48,275 bases of DNA, taken from Aquibacillus halophilus. GTDB taxonomy: Bacteria; Bacillota; Bacilli; Bacillales; Amphibacillaceae. The first letter of the stretch is position 1. The number at the start of each line of letters is the position of its first letter. Location: NCBI RefSeq assembly GCF_009649745.1, contig NZ_WJNG01000020.1:3258-51532 (forward strand). The letters are read 5' to 3'. The position numbers and the translations under genes were made by a program. A model generated the notes under the pieces. That model was given only the letters and a program-made list of their open reading frames with translations. It was not told the origin of the DNA and did no database searches. Below, piece by piece: positions 9,405 to 18,491 of the stretch.

Positions 9405-9431
9405 TTAGCACTCTTAGTCGGTGAGTGCTAA
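9405..9431. promoter_or_regulatory. CIRCE operator (HrcA binding site)
   Basis: A perfect match to the CIRCE consensus, TTAGCACTC-N9-GAGTGCTAA. The HrcA repressor binds this element and is active while GroE is free, giving heat-shock control of groESL. Confidence 0.97.
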
Positions 9432-9475
9432 AATGGAAAAACAAAACATTGAATAACTTTAAGGAGGGTTTTACT

Positions 9476-9760
9476 ATGTTAAAGCCACTAGGTGATCGCG
9501 TTATTATTGAGCTTGTTAAACAAGAAGAAAAGACTTCAAGCGGAATCGTACTTCCAGACTCTGCAAAGGAAAAACCACAAGAAGGAAAAGTCATTGCAGT
9601 TGGATCAGGTCGTGTAACAGATAACGGAGAAAAGGTTGCTCCTGAAGTAGCTGAAGGAAACTTAATAATTTTCTCTAAATTTGCAGGTACAGAAGTTAAA
9701 TATGAAGGTACGGAATACTTAATTCTTCGCGAAAGTGATATTCTAGCTATTATTGGCTAA
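9476..9760 (+). CDS. groES: Co-chaperonin GroES
   Basis: The 10-kDa heptameric lid of the GroEL folding chamber. The 94-residue product starts [12 protein letters not shown] and contains the mobile-loop region ([23 protein letters not shown] split across residues 16-38). The ATG follows a near-ideal AAGGAGG site. A longer frame beginning at 9425 would start inside CIRCE and is rejected. It is the first gene of the CIRCE-controlled groESL operon, 55 nt before groEL. Confidence 0.97.
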   Translation: MLKPLGDRVIIELVKQEEKTSSGIVLPDSAKEKPQEGKVIAVGSGRVTDNGEKVAPEVAEGNLIIFSKFAGTEVKYEGTEYLILRESDILAIIG

Positions 9761-9764
9761 GTAG

Positions 9765-11453
<1,689 letters not shown>

Positions 11454-11463
11454 CATCGCCCCC

Positions 11464-11489
11464 AAACCCTTGATATGAATGGGTTTTTA
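11464..11489 (+). terminator. Weak hairpin terminator after groEL
   Basis: A six-base stem (AAACCC / GGGTTT) with an 11-nt loop and a short T-run lies 11 nt after the groEL stop. It is probably backed up by the stronger hairpin 50 nt downstream. Confidence 0.5.
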
Positions 11490-11523
11490 AGTAAGATGAA
11501 AGTGAAATGCTAACATCATATAT

Positions 11524-11570
11524 AAGAGGCTTCTCAAGTTGATTAAACTTTTGAGAAGCCTCTTTTTTTA
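11524..11570 (+). terminator. Strong terminator downstream of groESL
   Basis: A near-perfect stem (AAGAGGCTTCTCAA / TTGAGAAGCCTCTT) around a loop containing GTTGATTAAAC, followed by seven T. A clearly related sequence recurs at 17868-17914 after the next operon. Confidence 0.85.
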
Positions 11571-11599
11571 TTATTTCTTAGATATTATGTGGAAAAATA

Positions 11600-11645
11600 A
11601 AAGACCATCTTGCCAAAGCGTTAGCTGGAAGGTCTTTCTCTTTTT
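11600..11645 (+). terminator. Third hairpin in the groEL-kinase gap
   Basis: The stem AAAGACC / GGTCTTT encloses a 24-nt loop with an inner CCA/TGG pairing, and TTTTT follows shortly after. Apart from the three hairpins, the 415-nt gap (11454-11868) holds only a possible promoter near its end. Confidence 0.4.
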
Positions 11646-11798
11646 AAAATAACTCCCTGTCAAAGCGGTGACTTTAAGTACATTGAATCATATTAAATCT
11701 TCTTGTTTATTCACTCGACAAAAAATACATTTCAGACACCACTATAAGAAATCACTGTTGGAAGTTTTGCTTTGAAACAAGTTATTCACTTATAGGCA

Positions 11799-11827
11799 TT
11801 ACAAATAATTCATATAAACGATATAAT
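11799..11827 (+). promoter_or_regulatory. Possible promoter of the kinase-cheR-GGDEF operon
   Basis: An exact -10 box TATAAT at 11822-11827 is preceded at 17 nt by TTACAA, a weak -35 box. It lies ~40 nt before the kinase start codon. Confidence 0.5.
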
Positions 11828-11868
11828 ATATTCCTAGGTTTTAATTACTTGGGTCTTGGGGGCTAACG

Positions 11869-14800
11869 ATGAATAAAGCGAGAGATATACTTGTAAGATC
11901 AACCATTATGATGGAAGGAATATCATATTTAGTGTTAATTCCTTTGGCGGTATATGTTGTCTTTTACCATGGAGATTTACTTGGGGAACGATTGCAATAC
12001 TCGGCTATAGGTTTAGTTGTTGCATTAATTGTCACATTTAGTCATGGTCTATCTATTCGGTATTTTGGATTGTACAAGCCAGTAAAGTCTCTTTATACAG
12101 ATGATAGTCTAGATGATTCACAAATATCAGAAATAAAATTAAAACTACTTAAATATCCATTAAAGGAAGCGTATAGTGCTTCTATTAGATGGGCCTATGG
12201 TGTATGTATTGTTATCTTAATTACAAATTTATACGTACCTCTTGAAATGACTACTTATATTGCAGCAATGGCAGCATTATTTCAATCTGTATTAGTTAAT
12301 TTTATTAATAATTATTTTATAGCCGAAAGGCTCTTATCGGATATTTTAGAAGAACCAAAGCTTGTTGAAACGATCATTGAGCCTAATCAATATAAAGAAT
12401 TTAGTTTAATCAATAAAACGGTTATAACAGTTGTAGGTATTTTCTTGGCTGTTTATTCAGTTACCAGTTATTTAATATTTGCGGTAATTTATGAAACGAT
12501 TCCAACTAACCAAGTACAATTACACTTTATTATTATTTCAGTTGGACTAGTTGCCCTTTTATTGCTAACCATTAATATGTTCAACTATTCGAATAAAAAA
12601 AATCTTATAAAAATTAAAGAATCGATTACGAAGATTTCAGAGGGAGAATTGACTACACATCTTAGTATGACCTCCGTAGATGAATTAGGTAGAGTGTGTA
12701 CGGATTTAAATAAATTAAAACAATCACTAAGAAAGATTGCTGGAGTCATTTTTTATGAAACAAAAAATATCTATGAACACTCTGAATCATTAAGTTTTCA
12801 AAATCAAAATGAATTTAGCGAAAATTTAATCCAACAATTAAAGGATGATAACTTTAATAACCTTTTTGAAGTAACGGACGCACTTCACCAAATGACTAAA
12901 GTGTTAAACGAAATGTTGAATATTAACACAAGACAAAATTATATTCAAAGAGGAAGGGTTCAATTAAGTAGTGCCATTCAAAATGCAGAGAGTTTATCAC
13001 GTTCGACTGATGAAATGATAAAAAATCTAGCTAATCATGTTGATGCTATTGTTGGGGTCATATACGTGTTAGAAGATGATAATATGTTAAGACAGATAGG
13101 AGGTTACGGACATCCATTTTCACATAGGGATTTTAAGGTGGGAGAAGGTTTAATTGGTCAGGTAGCAGTAGACCGACAGATGAAAATAATAGAAGAAATT
13201 CGGGAAGACAATATAATTGTAGATACAGGCATCGTTCAGTTAAAGCCAAATCAAATGACAATTATTCCGTGTGTATATAATGATGAGACAAAAGCAGTAA
13301 TCGTTCTTGGAACGATGGGAACTTTTGATGAAAATCATGTTGAGTTTTTAGAAAGCATAGGCGAATCCGTTGCGCTTGCTATTACTTCACATCAAACGAA
13401 TGAAATGAAGGAAGCATTACTAGATCAAAGTCAAAAACTAACCGAGGAATTAAGAGAGCAACAGGAAGAGTTAATGGAAACTAACACAGAAATGGAACAA
13501 ATGAACGAGGAACTAGAGCAACAAACTCAAGAATTAAAGAAATCAGAAGCTCGACTGGAATCCCAACAGCAAGAACTCAGGTATGTAAATGAGGAGCTTA
13601 AGGAACGATCTTCGGATGTGGAAAAACAGCGAGACGAGTTAAATCAGAAAAATGAAAAGCTTCGAAAAACGCAGAAGCAGTTAGAAGAAAAAGCTGAAAA
13701 CCTAGAAAAGGCAAACCAATTTAAATCGGAATTTTTAGCAAATATGTCACATGAACTTAGAACGCCTTTAAATAGTATTATTATTCTTTCTAAGATTATG
13801 TATGATAATAAGCAAAGCGTCTTAACTGAAAAAGAAGTGGAGTACTCTGAAACAATTTATGCAGCTGCACATGATTTATTAGAGCTAATTAATGAGATAT
13901 TGGATCTAGCTAAAGTAGAAGCAGGTATGATGGAAGTAAATTTAGAGTATGTTCATCTTCGTCATTTTGCAGATGATATAAAGCAGGCCTTTAAGGAGTT
14001 AGCAATAACGAAAGGTTTAGACTTTTCTGTAGAAATGGATAAGAAATTACCTGAACATATTCAGACTGATCCACTAAGACTTAAGCAAATTATAAAAAAT
14101 CTTGTATCTAATGCTTTTAAGTTTACGAATGAAGGTTTTGTATCTATCAAAATTTATAGGTCCACTAGTAGAGATTGTATAGCATTTTCCGTTTCGGATT
14201 CCGGGATTGGTATTCCAGAAGATAAACAGCAATTAATATTCAAGGAATTTAGTCAGGCGGATGGAAATACGAATCGGAAATATGGTGGAACTGGCCTTGG
14301 TTTATCCATATCCGAGAAATTTTCTAAGTTCTTAGGTGGAGAAATTAAGTTGATAAGTAAAGAAAAAGAAGGTAGTACATTCACCTTGCTGATTCCTGGT
14401 AAAAATGAATTAGAAGAGAAAGAAATTCCAAAGCCTATTGTAGTAGAAGAAAAGAAAGGTTACTCTCAAAAGGTTGAAAAGGATAAACTGATTTTAATAA
14501 TTGATGATGACCCAAATGTTGTGAAAGTAATAAAGGATTTTGCGGGGGATAGAGGATTCAAATGTCTGAGCTCTTTCGAGGGAGAGAAAGGCTTAGAGAT
14601 GGCGAAAAACTTTAGACCAGACGCAATTATTCTTGATATTAAACTACCTGGAATTGACGGTTTTGAAGTGATGAAGCGCCTTAATGAAGATGAAAAGACA
14701 AGTCATATCCCTGTTCATTTTGTGTCCTCTTTAGATGAGATGCAAAAAGCGAGGGATATGGGTGCACTTGGTTTTACAACGAAACCAATCACTGGCCAAA

Positions 14801-15663
14801 AATTTGAGAAGCTTTTCGCAGGTATAGATGGAAGCTTAAAAGGTAATGTTGCTGCAGGTGAAGAGCCTCAATTGCTCGTTATTCATAATGATGGAAAAGG
14901 TAAAGACTTCATTAAACAAATTAAAAAAGTTGGATTTCCCTATCTAAAGGTAGCTAACTTTGTAGAGGCAAACAACATACTAGATCACCAAAATATAAGT
15001 AGTATAGTGATAGATTTTTCGTTAAAGGATGAGGAAACGCTGGATTTCTTGCGCACGGTAAGAAGCAATCCAGATACTGCTTCTATTCCAATTATTTTGT
15101 ACAGCGATGAAATGATCTCTGAAGATGATGAAGTGATCGTAAATAAATATGTGAACAGTATTATTATAGAAAGTGATCGTTCAGAAAGAAGATTAATAAA
15201 TGAACTTGCACTGTTTTTGCATCACATTGAAGGCCAATCATTCAAAGAAAATCAAGCACAAGAAAATTATTCATCAAAAGGGCAATTACTATTAAATAAA
15301 AAGGTGCTAATTGTGGATGATGATATGCGCAACATTTTCGCTTTATCCAGTGTGTTAGAGGATCAGGATATGAAAGTTATCGTTGCGAAGAATGGAAAAG
15401 AAGGATTAAAAAAATTAAATGAAAACGACGATATTGACCTTATATTATTGGATATCATGATGCCTGAAATGGATGGATATGAAACGATGCGTGAAGTTAG
15501 AAAAATACCAAAACATAAGGATCTCCCGATTATTGCTCTTACAGCGAAGGCGATGAAAGGAGATAAGCAAAAGTGTTTGGAAGCTGGCGCGAATGATTAT
15601 ATGTCTAAGCCAGTAGATATTGTACAACTTTTATCCTTGGCTAAAGTGTGGTTACAAAGATGA
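11869..15663 (+). CDS. Membrane hybrid histidine kinase (HAMP-GAF-HisKA-HATPase-REC-REC*-REC)
   Basis: A 1264-residue sensor kinase. The N-terminal ~235 residues contain about six hydrophobic spans, followed by a HAMP-like region (~240-290), a GAF-like sensor domain (~385-500) and a long Glu/Gln-rich coiled coil (~510-615). HisKA has phospho-acceptor His628 in SHELRTPLNS. HATPase has Asn748 (N box), D777-G779 (DSGIG) and GGTGLGL at 806-812. Receiver 1 keeps D879-D881, phospho-Asp923 and Lys972. Receiver 3 keeps D1150-D1152, Asp1195 and Lys1247. The middle receiver-like domain (~1000-1125) keeps an aspartate at 1049 but has lost the acidic pair and lysine, so it is probably a pseudo-receiver. 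The input ligand is unknown. It starts an operon with cheR and a diguanylate cyclase, the cheR start overlapping its stop, which implies signalling to those proteins. Confidence 0.88.
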   Translation: MNKARDILVRSTIMMEGISYLVLIPLAVYVVFYHGDLLGERLQYSAIGLVVALIVTFSHGLSIRYFGLYKPVKSLYTDDSLDDSQISEIKLKLLKYPLKEAYSASIRWAYGVCIVILITNLYVPLEMTTYIAAMAALFQSVLVNFINNYFIAERLLSDILEEPKLVETIIEPNQYKEFSLINKTVITVVGIFLAVYSVTSYLIFAVIYETIPTNQVQLHFIIISVGLVALLLLTINMFNYSNKKNLIKIKESITKISEGELTTHLSMTSVDELGRVCTDLNKLKQSLRKIAGVIFYETKNIYEHSESLSFQNQNEFSENLIQQLKDDNFNNLFEVTDALHQMTKVLNEMLNINTRQNYIQRGRVQLSSAIQNAESLSRSTDEMIKNLANHVDAIVGVIYVLEDDNMLRQIGGYGHPFSHRDFKVGEGLIGQVAVDRQMKIIEEIREDNIIVDTGIVQLKPNQMTIIPCVYNDETKAVIVLGTMGTFDENHVEFLESIGESVALAITSHQTNEMKEALLDQSQKLTEELREQQEELMETNTEMEQMNEELEQQTQELKKSEARLESQQQELRYVNEELKERSSDVEKQRDELNQKNEKLRKTQKQLEEKAENLEKANQFKSEFLANMSHELRTPLNSIIILSKIMYDNKQSVLTEKEVEYSETIYAAAHDLLELINEILDLAKVEAGMMEVNLEYVHLRHFADDIKQAFKELAITKGLDFSVEMDKKLPEHIQTDPLRLKQIIKNLVSNAFKFTNEGFVSIKIYRSTSRDCIAFSVSDSGIGIPEDKQQLIFKEFSQADGNTNRKYGGTGLGLSISEKFSKFLGGEIKLISKEKEGSTFTLLIPGKNELEEKEIPKPIVVEEKKGYSQKVEKDKLILIIDDDPNVVKVIKDFAGDRGFKCLSSFEGEKGLEMAKNFRPDAIILDIKLPGIDGFEVMKRLNEDEKTSHIPVHFVSSLDEMQKARDMGALGFTTKPITGQKFEKLFAGIDGSLKGNVAAGEEPQLLVIHNDGKGKDFIKQIKKVGFPYLKVANFVEANNILDHQNISSIVIDFSLKDEETLDFLRTVRSNPDTASIPIILYSDEMISEDDEVIVNKYVNSIIIESDRSERRLINELALFLHHIEGQSFKENQAQENYSSKGQLLLNKKVLIVDDDMRNIFALSSVLEDQDMKVIVAKNGKEGLKKLNENDDIDLILLDIMMPEMDGYETMREVRKIPKHKDLPIIALTAKAMKGDKQKCLEAGANDYMSKPVDIVQLLSLAKVWLQR

Positions 15664-16502
15664 AAAAAAATGAATTGAATCATGAGGAAAATACGAATAT
15701 TGAAATTCAATTATTGCTAGAGGCTATTTTTCGAAAGTATGGGTATGATTTTAGAAATTATTCAACTAATCATTTGACTAGAAGAATTAGCTATATTCTA
15801 GAAAAGACAAATAGTCAAAATATATCAGAGCTTCAACATAAGGTTTTGTATGATGGTAAAACATTTTATGAAGTGTTAAAAAACCTATCTATTAACGTCA
15901 CAGAAATGTTTCGAAACCCTTCTTTTTATAAATTGATTAGAGAAGAGATTGTCCCCGTCTTAAAAACGTATCCCTTTATAAAGGTATGGTCAGCAGGCTG
16001 CTCGACTGGTGAGGAGGTCTATTCATTAGCCATTCTATTAAAAGAGGAAGGGCTTTTGGATCGCTCTCTAATCTATGGTACTGATCTAAACGAGGATGTG
16101 TTGATGAAAGCAAGAGAAGGGATTTATTCAGCAAAAAAATTAGAGGATTATGCTAACAATTATAAAGATGCAGGTGGTAAAGGAAGGTTAGCGGATTATT
16201 TCACCGTGAAATATAATTCTATTCTTCTAAAAGAAGAGTTAAAGAAAAATATTGTATTTGCCGGACACAACCTAGTGACGGATCATGTTTTTGGAGAAAT
16301 GAATCTGATTATTTGTCGGAATGTTTTCATCTATTTTGAACAAGAGCTACAGGATCGAACGATAAAACTGTTCCTAGAAAGCCTTTGTACTGGAGGCTTT
16401 TTAGGAATAGGTGCAAAAGAGGATATTCGATTTTCAAAACACTATCATTTACTTGATACAGTAAATGATAGAAATAAAATCTATCAGAAAAAATTCATTT
16501 AA
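15660..16502 (+). CDS. CheR-type protein-glutamate O-methyltransferase
   Basis: A SAM-dependent methyltransferase of the CheR family, whose known members methylate glutamates of chemoreceptors. The 280-residue product has the CheR N-terminal helical domain (HLTRRISYIL), a SAM loop VWSAGCSTGEEVYSLA near residue 108, the acidic end GTDLNEDVL near 140 and NLIICRNVFIYFE near 215. The ATG shares ATGA with the kinase stop, so it was preferred to the in-frame GTG at 15648. There is no cheB or other che gene nearby, and the operon partners are a kinase and a diguanylate cyclase. A dedicated, non-canonical target is therefore as likely as the main flagellar receptor array. Confidence 0.85.
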   Translation: MKKNELNHEENTNIEIQLLLEAIFRKYGYDFRNYSTNHLTRRISYILEKTNSQNISELQHKVLYDGKTFYEVLKNLSINVTEMFRNPSFYKLIREEIVPVLKTYPFIKVWSAGCSTGEEVYSLAILLKEEGLLDRSLIYGTDLNEDVLMKAREGIYSAKKLEDYANNYKDAGGKGRLADYFTVKYNSILLKEELKKNIVFAGHNLVTDHVFGEMNLIICRNVFIYFEQELQDRTIKLFLESLCTGGFLGIGAKEDIRFSKHYHLLDTVNDRNKIYQKKFI

Positions 16503-16524
16503 CTCATCTGGGGGAATCTGTTTC

Positions 16525-17493
16525 ATGACAGAAGCGAATAATTGTAAGGTGTTAATTGTAGATGATCGAGCAGAGAATCTTTTAGCTTTAGAAGCCATTT
16601 TGGAAGACTTGGACGTTAAATTATTAAAAGCAAATTCAGGTAATGACGCATTAAGTTTAATGCTCGAAGAAGAAATTGCTTTAGTACTTTTGGACGTACA
16701 AATGCCAGAAATGGATGGATTTGAAGTAGCAGAAATAATGAAATCCAGTGATCGCACAAAATATATACCTATTATTTTTGTGACAGCGATTAGTAAAGAA
16801 GATAAATATGTAAGTAAGGCTTATGATTCAGGTGCAGTCGATTATTTATTAAAGCCAATTGTACCAGAGTTTTTAATTAGTAAAGTGAAAGTTTTTATGG
16901 AATTACACAGACAAAAACAGAAAATCAAGCAACAGGCAATGGAACTAGAAGAGGCGAATGCCAAGCTAAGAGCCTTATCTTATATAGATGGATTAACACA
17001 AATTCCGAATAGGCGAAATTTTGATGAGAACCTTGAAAAAGAGTGGAAAAATGCAATTCGAACCGCTTCACAAGTATCCTTGATTTTAATAGATGTTGAT
17101 TTTTTTAAAGATTATAATGATATTTATGGTCACTCTAAGGGTGATGAGTGCTTGAAAAGTGTCGGAACAAAATTAGCTAATACCGTTCAAAGACCAAGAG
17201 ATCTTGTAGCTAGATACGGTGGAGAAGAATTCGTGGTTGTTTTACCAAACACGTCTCGACAGGATGCGGAAATGATTGCAAATCAGATGAAGGACAATAT
17301 TGAAGGTTTACAAATTGCACATGGGAAATCCTCTGTTAGTAATTATGTTACGATTAGTGGTGGCATCGCAACATTGAAGCCTACGGTTATTATGAAAAAG
17401 GAGGAACTTTCACAGAGAGCAGATCAGGCATTATATAAAGCAAAGGATCTGGGCGGAAACCAAATTGTTGCATATAATGTAGACTTGCAATAG
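16525..17493 (+). CDS. Response regulator with GGDEF diguanylate cyclase domain
   Basis: A 322-residue output protein that should make cyclic di-GMP from two GTP when phosphorylated. The receiver (1-120) has D13-D14, phospho-Asp57 in LVLLDVQMPEMDG and Lys110 in LLKP. A helical linker rich in Gln/Glu leads to the GGDEF domain, with DGLTQIPNRR near residue 157 and active-site GGEEF at 232-236. RPRD at 223-226, five residues before it, is an intact inhibitory I-site, so product feedback is expected. The ATG lies ~10 nt after GGGGG; an upstream frame from 16465 is rejected for lack of a ribosome site. It is probably the phosphorylation target of the kinase two genes upstream. Confidence 0.9.
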   Translation: MTEANNCKVLIVDDRAENLLALEAILEDLDVKLLKANSGNDALSLMLEEEIALVLLDVQMPEMDGFEVAEIMKSSDRTKYIPIIFVTAISKEDKYVSKAYDSGAVDYLLKPIVPEFLISKVKVFMELHRQKQKIKQQAMELEEANAKLRALSYIDGLTQIPNRRNFDENLEKEWKNAIRTASQVSLILIDVDFFKDYNDIYGHSKGDECLKSVGTKLANTVQRPRDLVARYGGEEFVVVLPNTSRQDAEMIANQMKDNIEGLQIAHGKSSVSNYVTISGGIATLKPTVIMKKEELSQRADQALYKAKDLGGNQIVAYNVDLQ

Positions 17494-17536
17494 CACTAAA
17501 TTCGCATTATTAGTCTGTATTTTTTTTGAATTTTGC

Positions 17537-17794
17537 TTGAATGAAGCCAAGTATAAAAGCGAACATCTGTCCATGCCAACCCCTACTTTCATGATAAGTC
17601 GTTACTATTCAAGTGAACAGAATGATCTTGAAGAAGGACTACTTAAGAAATGTGCAGAGCATATTACATTAGGTAGTAAACGTAGCGCTTCTCAAGATCT
17701 ATCATTTTCCCTACAACAACTAGTAGAGATAGCACTAAGAGCAGCAACTTCACCAGCTATTAATGATCCATACACAAGAAAGCACTGTAATTGA
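17537..17794 (+). pseudogene. Remnant of a DUF2254 membrane protein gene (C-terminal part)
   Basis: An 85-residue open stretch contains SQDLSFSLQQLVEIALRA and SPAINDPYT, which resemble the conserved C-terminal block of DUF2254 proteins (a LVDIALRAL..P..NDP pattern). The N-terminal membrane part expected for the family (whole proteins are several hundred residues) is missing. The similarity stops just after NDP, where the frame seems to shift: another frame continues with TQESTVIEKLKIG. There is no convincing ribosome site. This is a decayed gene fragment, recognised from memory of the family. Confidence 0.6.
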
Positions 17795-17867
17795 AAAATT
17801 AAAAATTGGAAAAGTTTTGGAATTGTACGTAATGTGTGCTTTGGAGCTAACATTATATGACATTAAC

Positions 17868-17914
17868 GGAGGCTTCTCATTAGTTGATTAAACTGATGAG
17901 AGGCTTCTTTTTTT
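17868..17914 (+). terminator. Terminator after the signalling operon and DUF2254 remnant
   Basis: A 13-base stem with three G-U pairs (GGAGGCTTCTCAT / ATGAGAGGCTTCT) and a T-run. Loop and stem closely resemble the terminator at 11524-11570, including the shared GTTGATTAAACT. Confidence 0.8.
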
Positions 17915-18397
17915 ATTTCTCGTGTTAAAACGTAAGACAATCCCTCTGAGTAAGTGTTTTGTCCTTACATTCCATATATCCTCTAAAATAATCCGCAAAT
18001 ATTGATGTCTTGTAATGGTAATCATTCTCGGCTTACGCATGGTAAAGGCTATCTTTTCCTTCTTTGGATGAATATAAAAAAAAATATGTAAAAGAATATA
18101 GGCGCTAGTTTACAAAAAAAAAAAAATGTGTTAAATTTAGAAAGTTAAATACGTTAAGAAAATTTTTAACAAAATTAATTTAACCGGGAATAAGTTCTAG
18201 CTCGATCCGGAAAAATGAAGAGACATCACCCAAATATTGCGAAGGTCGAGATAGATATAAACAGTCTAGGTTTGACATGAGTTAATCAATTCAAGATTAG
18301 GAATAGATTACAAAACATATTTATCTAAGCCTAAAACCTTGAACCATTGAAAGGGTAAATTAAATTGCATTAAAAAAATATTAAACTAGTGACTGGT
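17915..18397. other. Intergenic region without a recognisable gene
   Basis: This ~480-nt AT-rich gap precedes betA. On the minus strand 17910-18069 is open for about 60 codons with reasonably protein-like composition (for example MRKPRMITITRHQYLR), but I see no ribosome site or known family. A 13-base A-run lies near 18114. I cannot assign a function to any of it. Confidence 0.5.
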
Positions 18398-18422
18398 TAT
18401 AATAACTGAAGGAGAGTTTTTG

Positions 18423-18491
18423 ATGAATGCTTTTCAGATTTCTTTAATCATTGAATTCAATTATCAACATCTAAGGAGGTTTGCTATATGA
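18423..18491 (+). CDS. Possible 22-residue leader peptide upstream of betA
   Basis: A short ORF with a strong GGAGAG ribosome site (18411-18416, 6-nt spacing) and an ATG. It encodes 22 residues starting [10 protein letters not shown]. Its stop TGA overlaps the betA start codon (ATGA), and the betA ribosome site TAAGGAGG lies inside its 3' end. This geometry fits translational coupling or a regulatory leader peptide. The peptide resembles no family I know. Chance occurrence cannot be excluded from one sequence. Confidence 0.45.
   Translation: MNAFQISLIIEFNYQHLRRFAI

Noticed and set aside
17910-18069. Minus-strand open stretch with a protein-like MRKPRMITITRHQYLR
   Set aside because: It ends in a terminator, has no ribosome site and resembles no family I can name, so it is noted only as part of the intergenic region.
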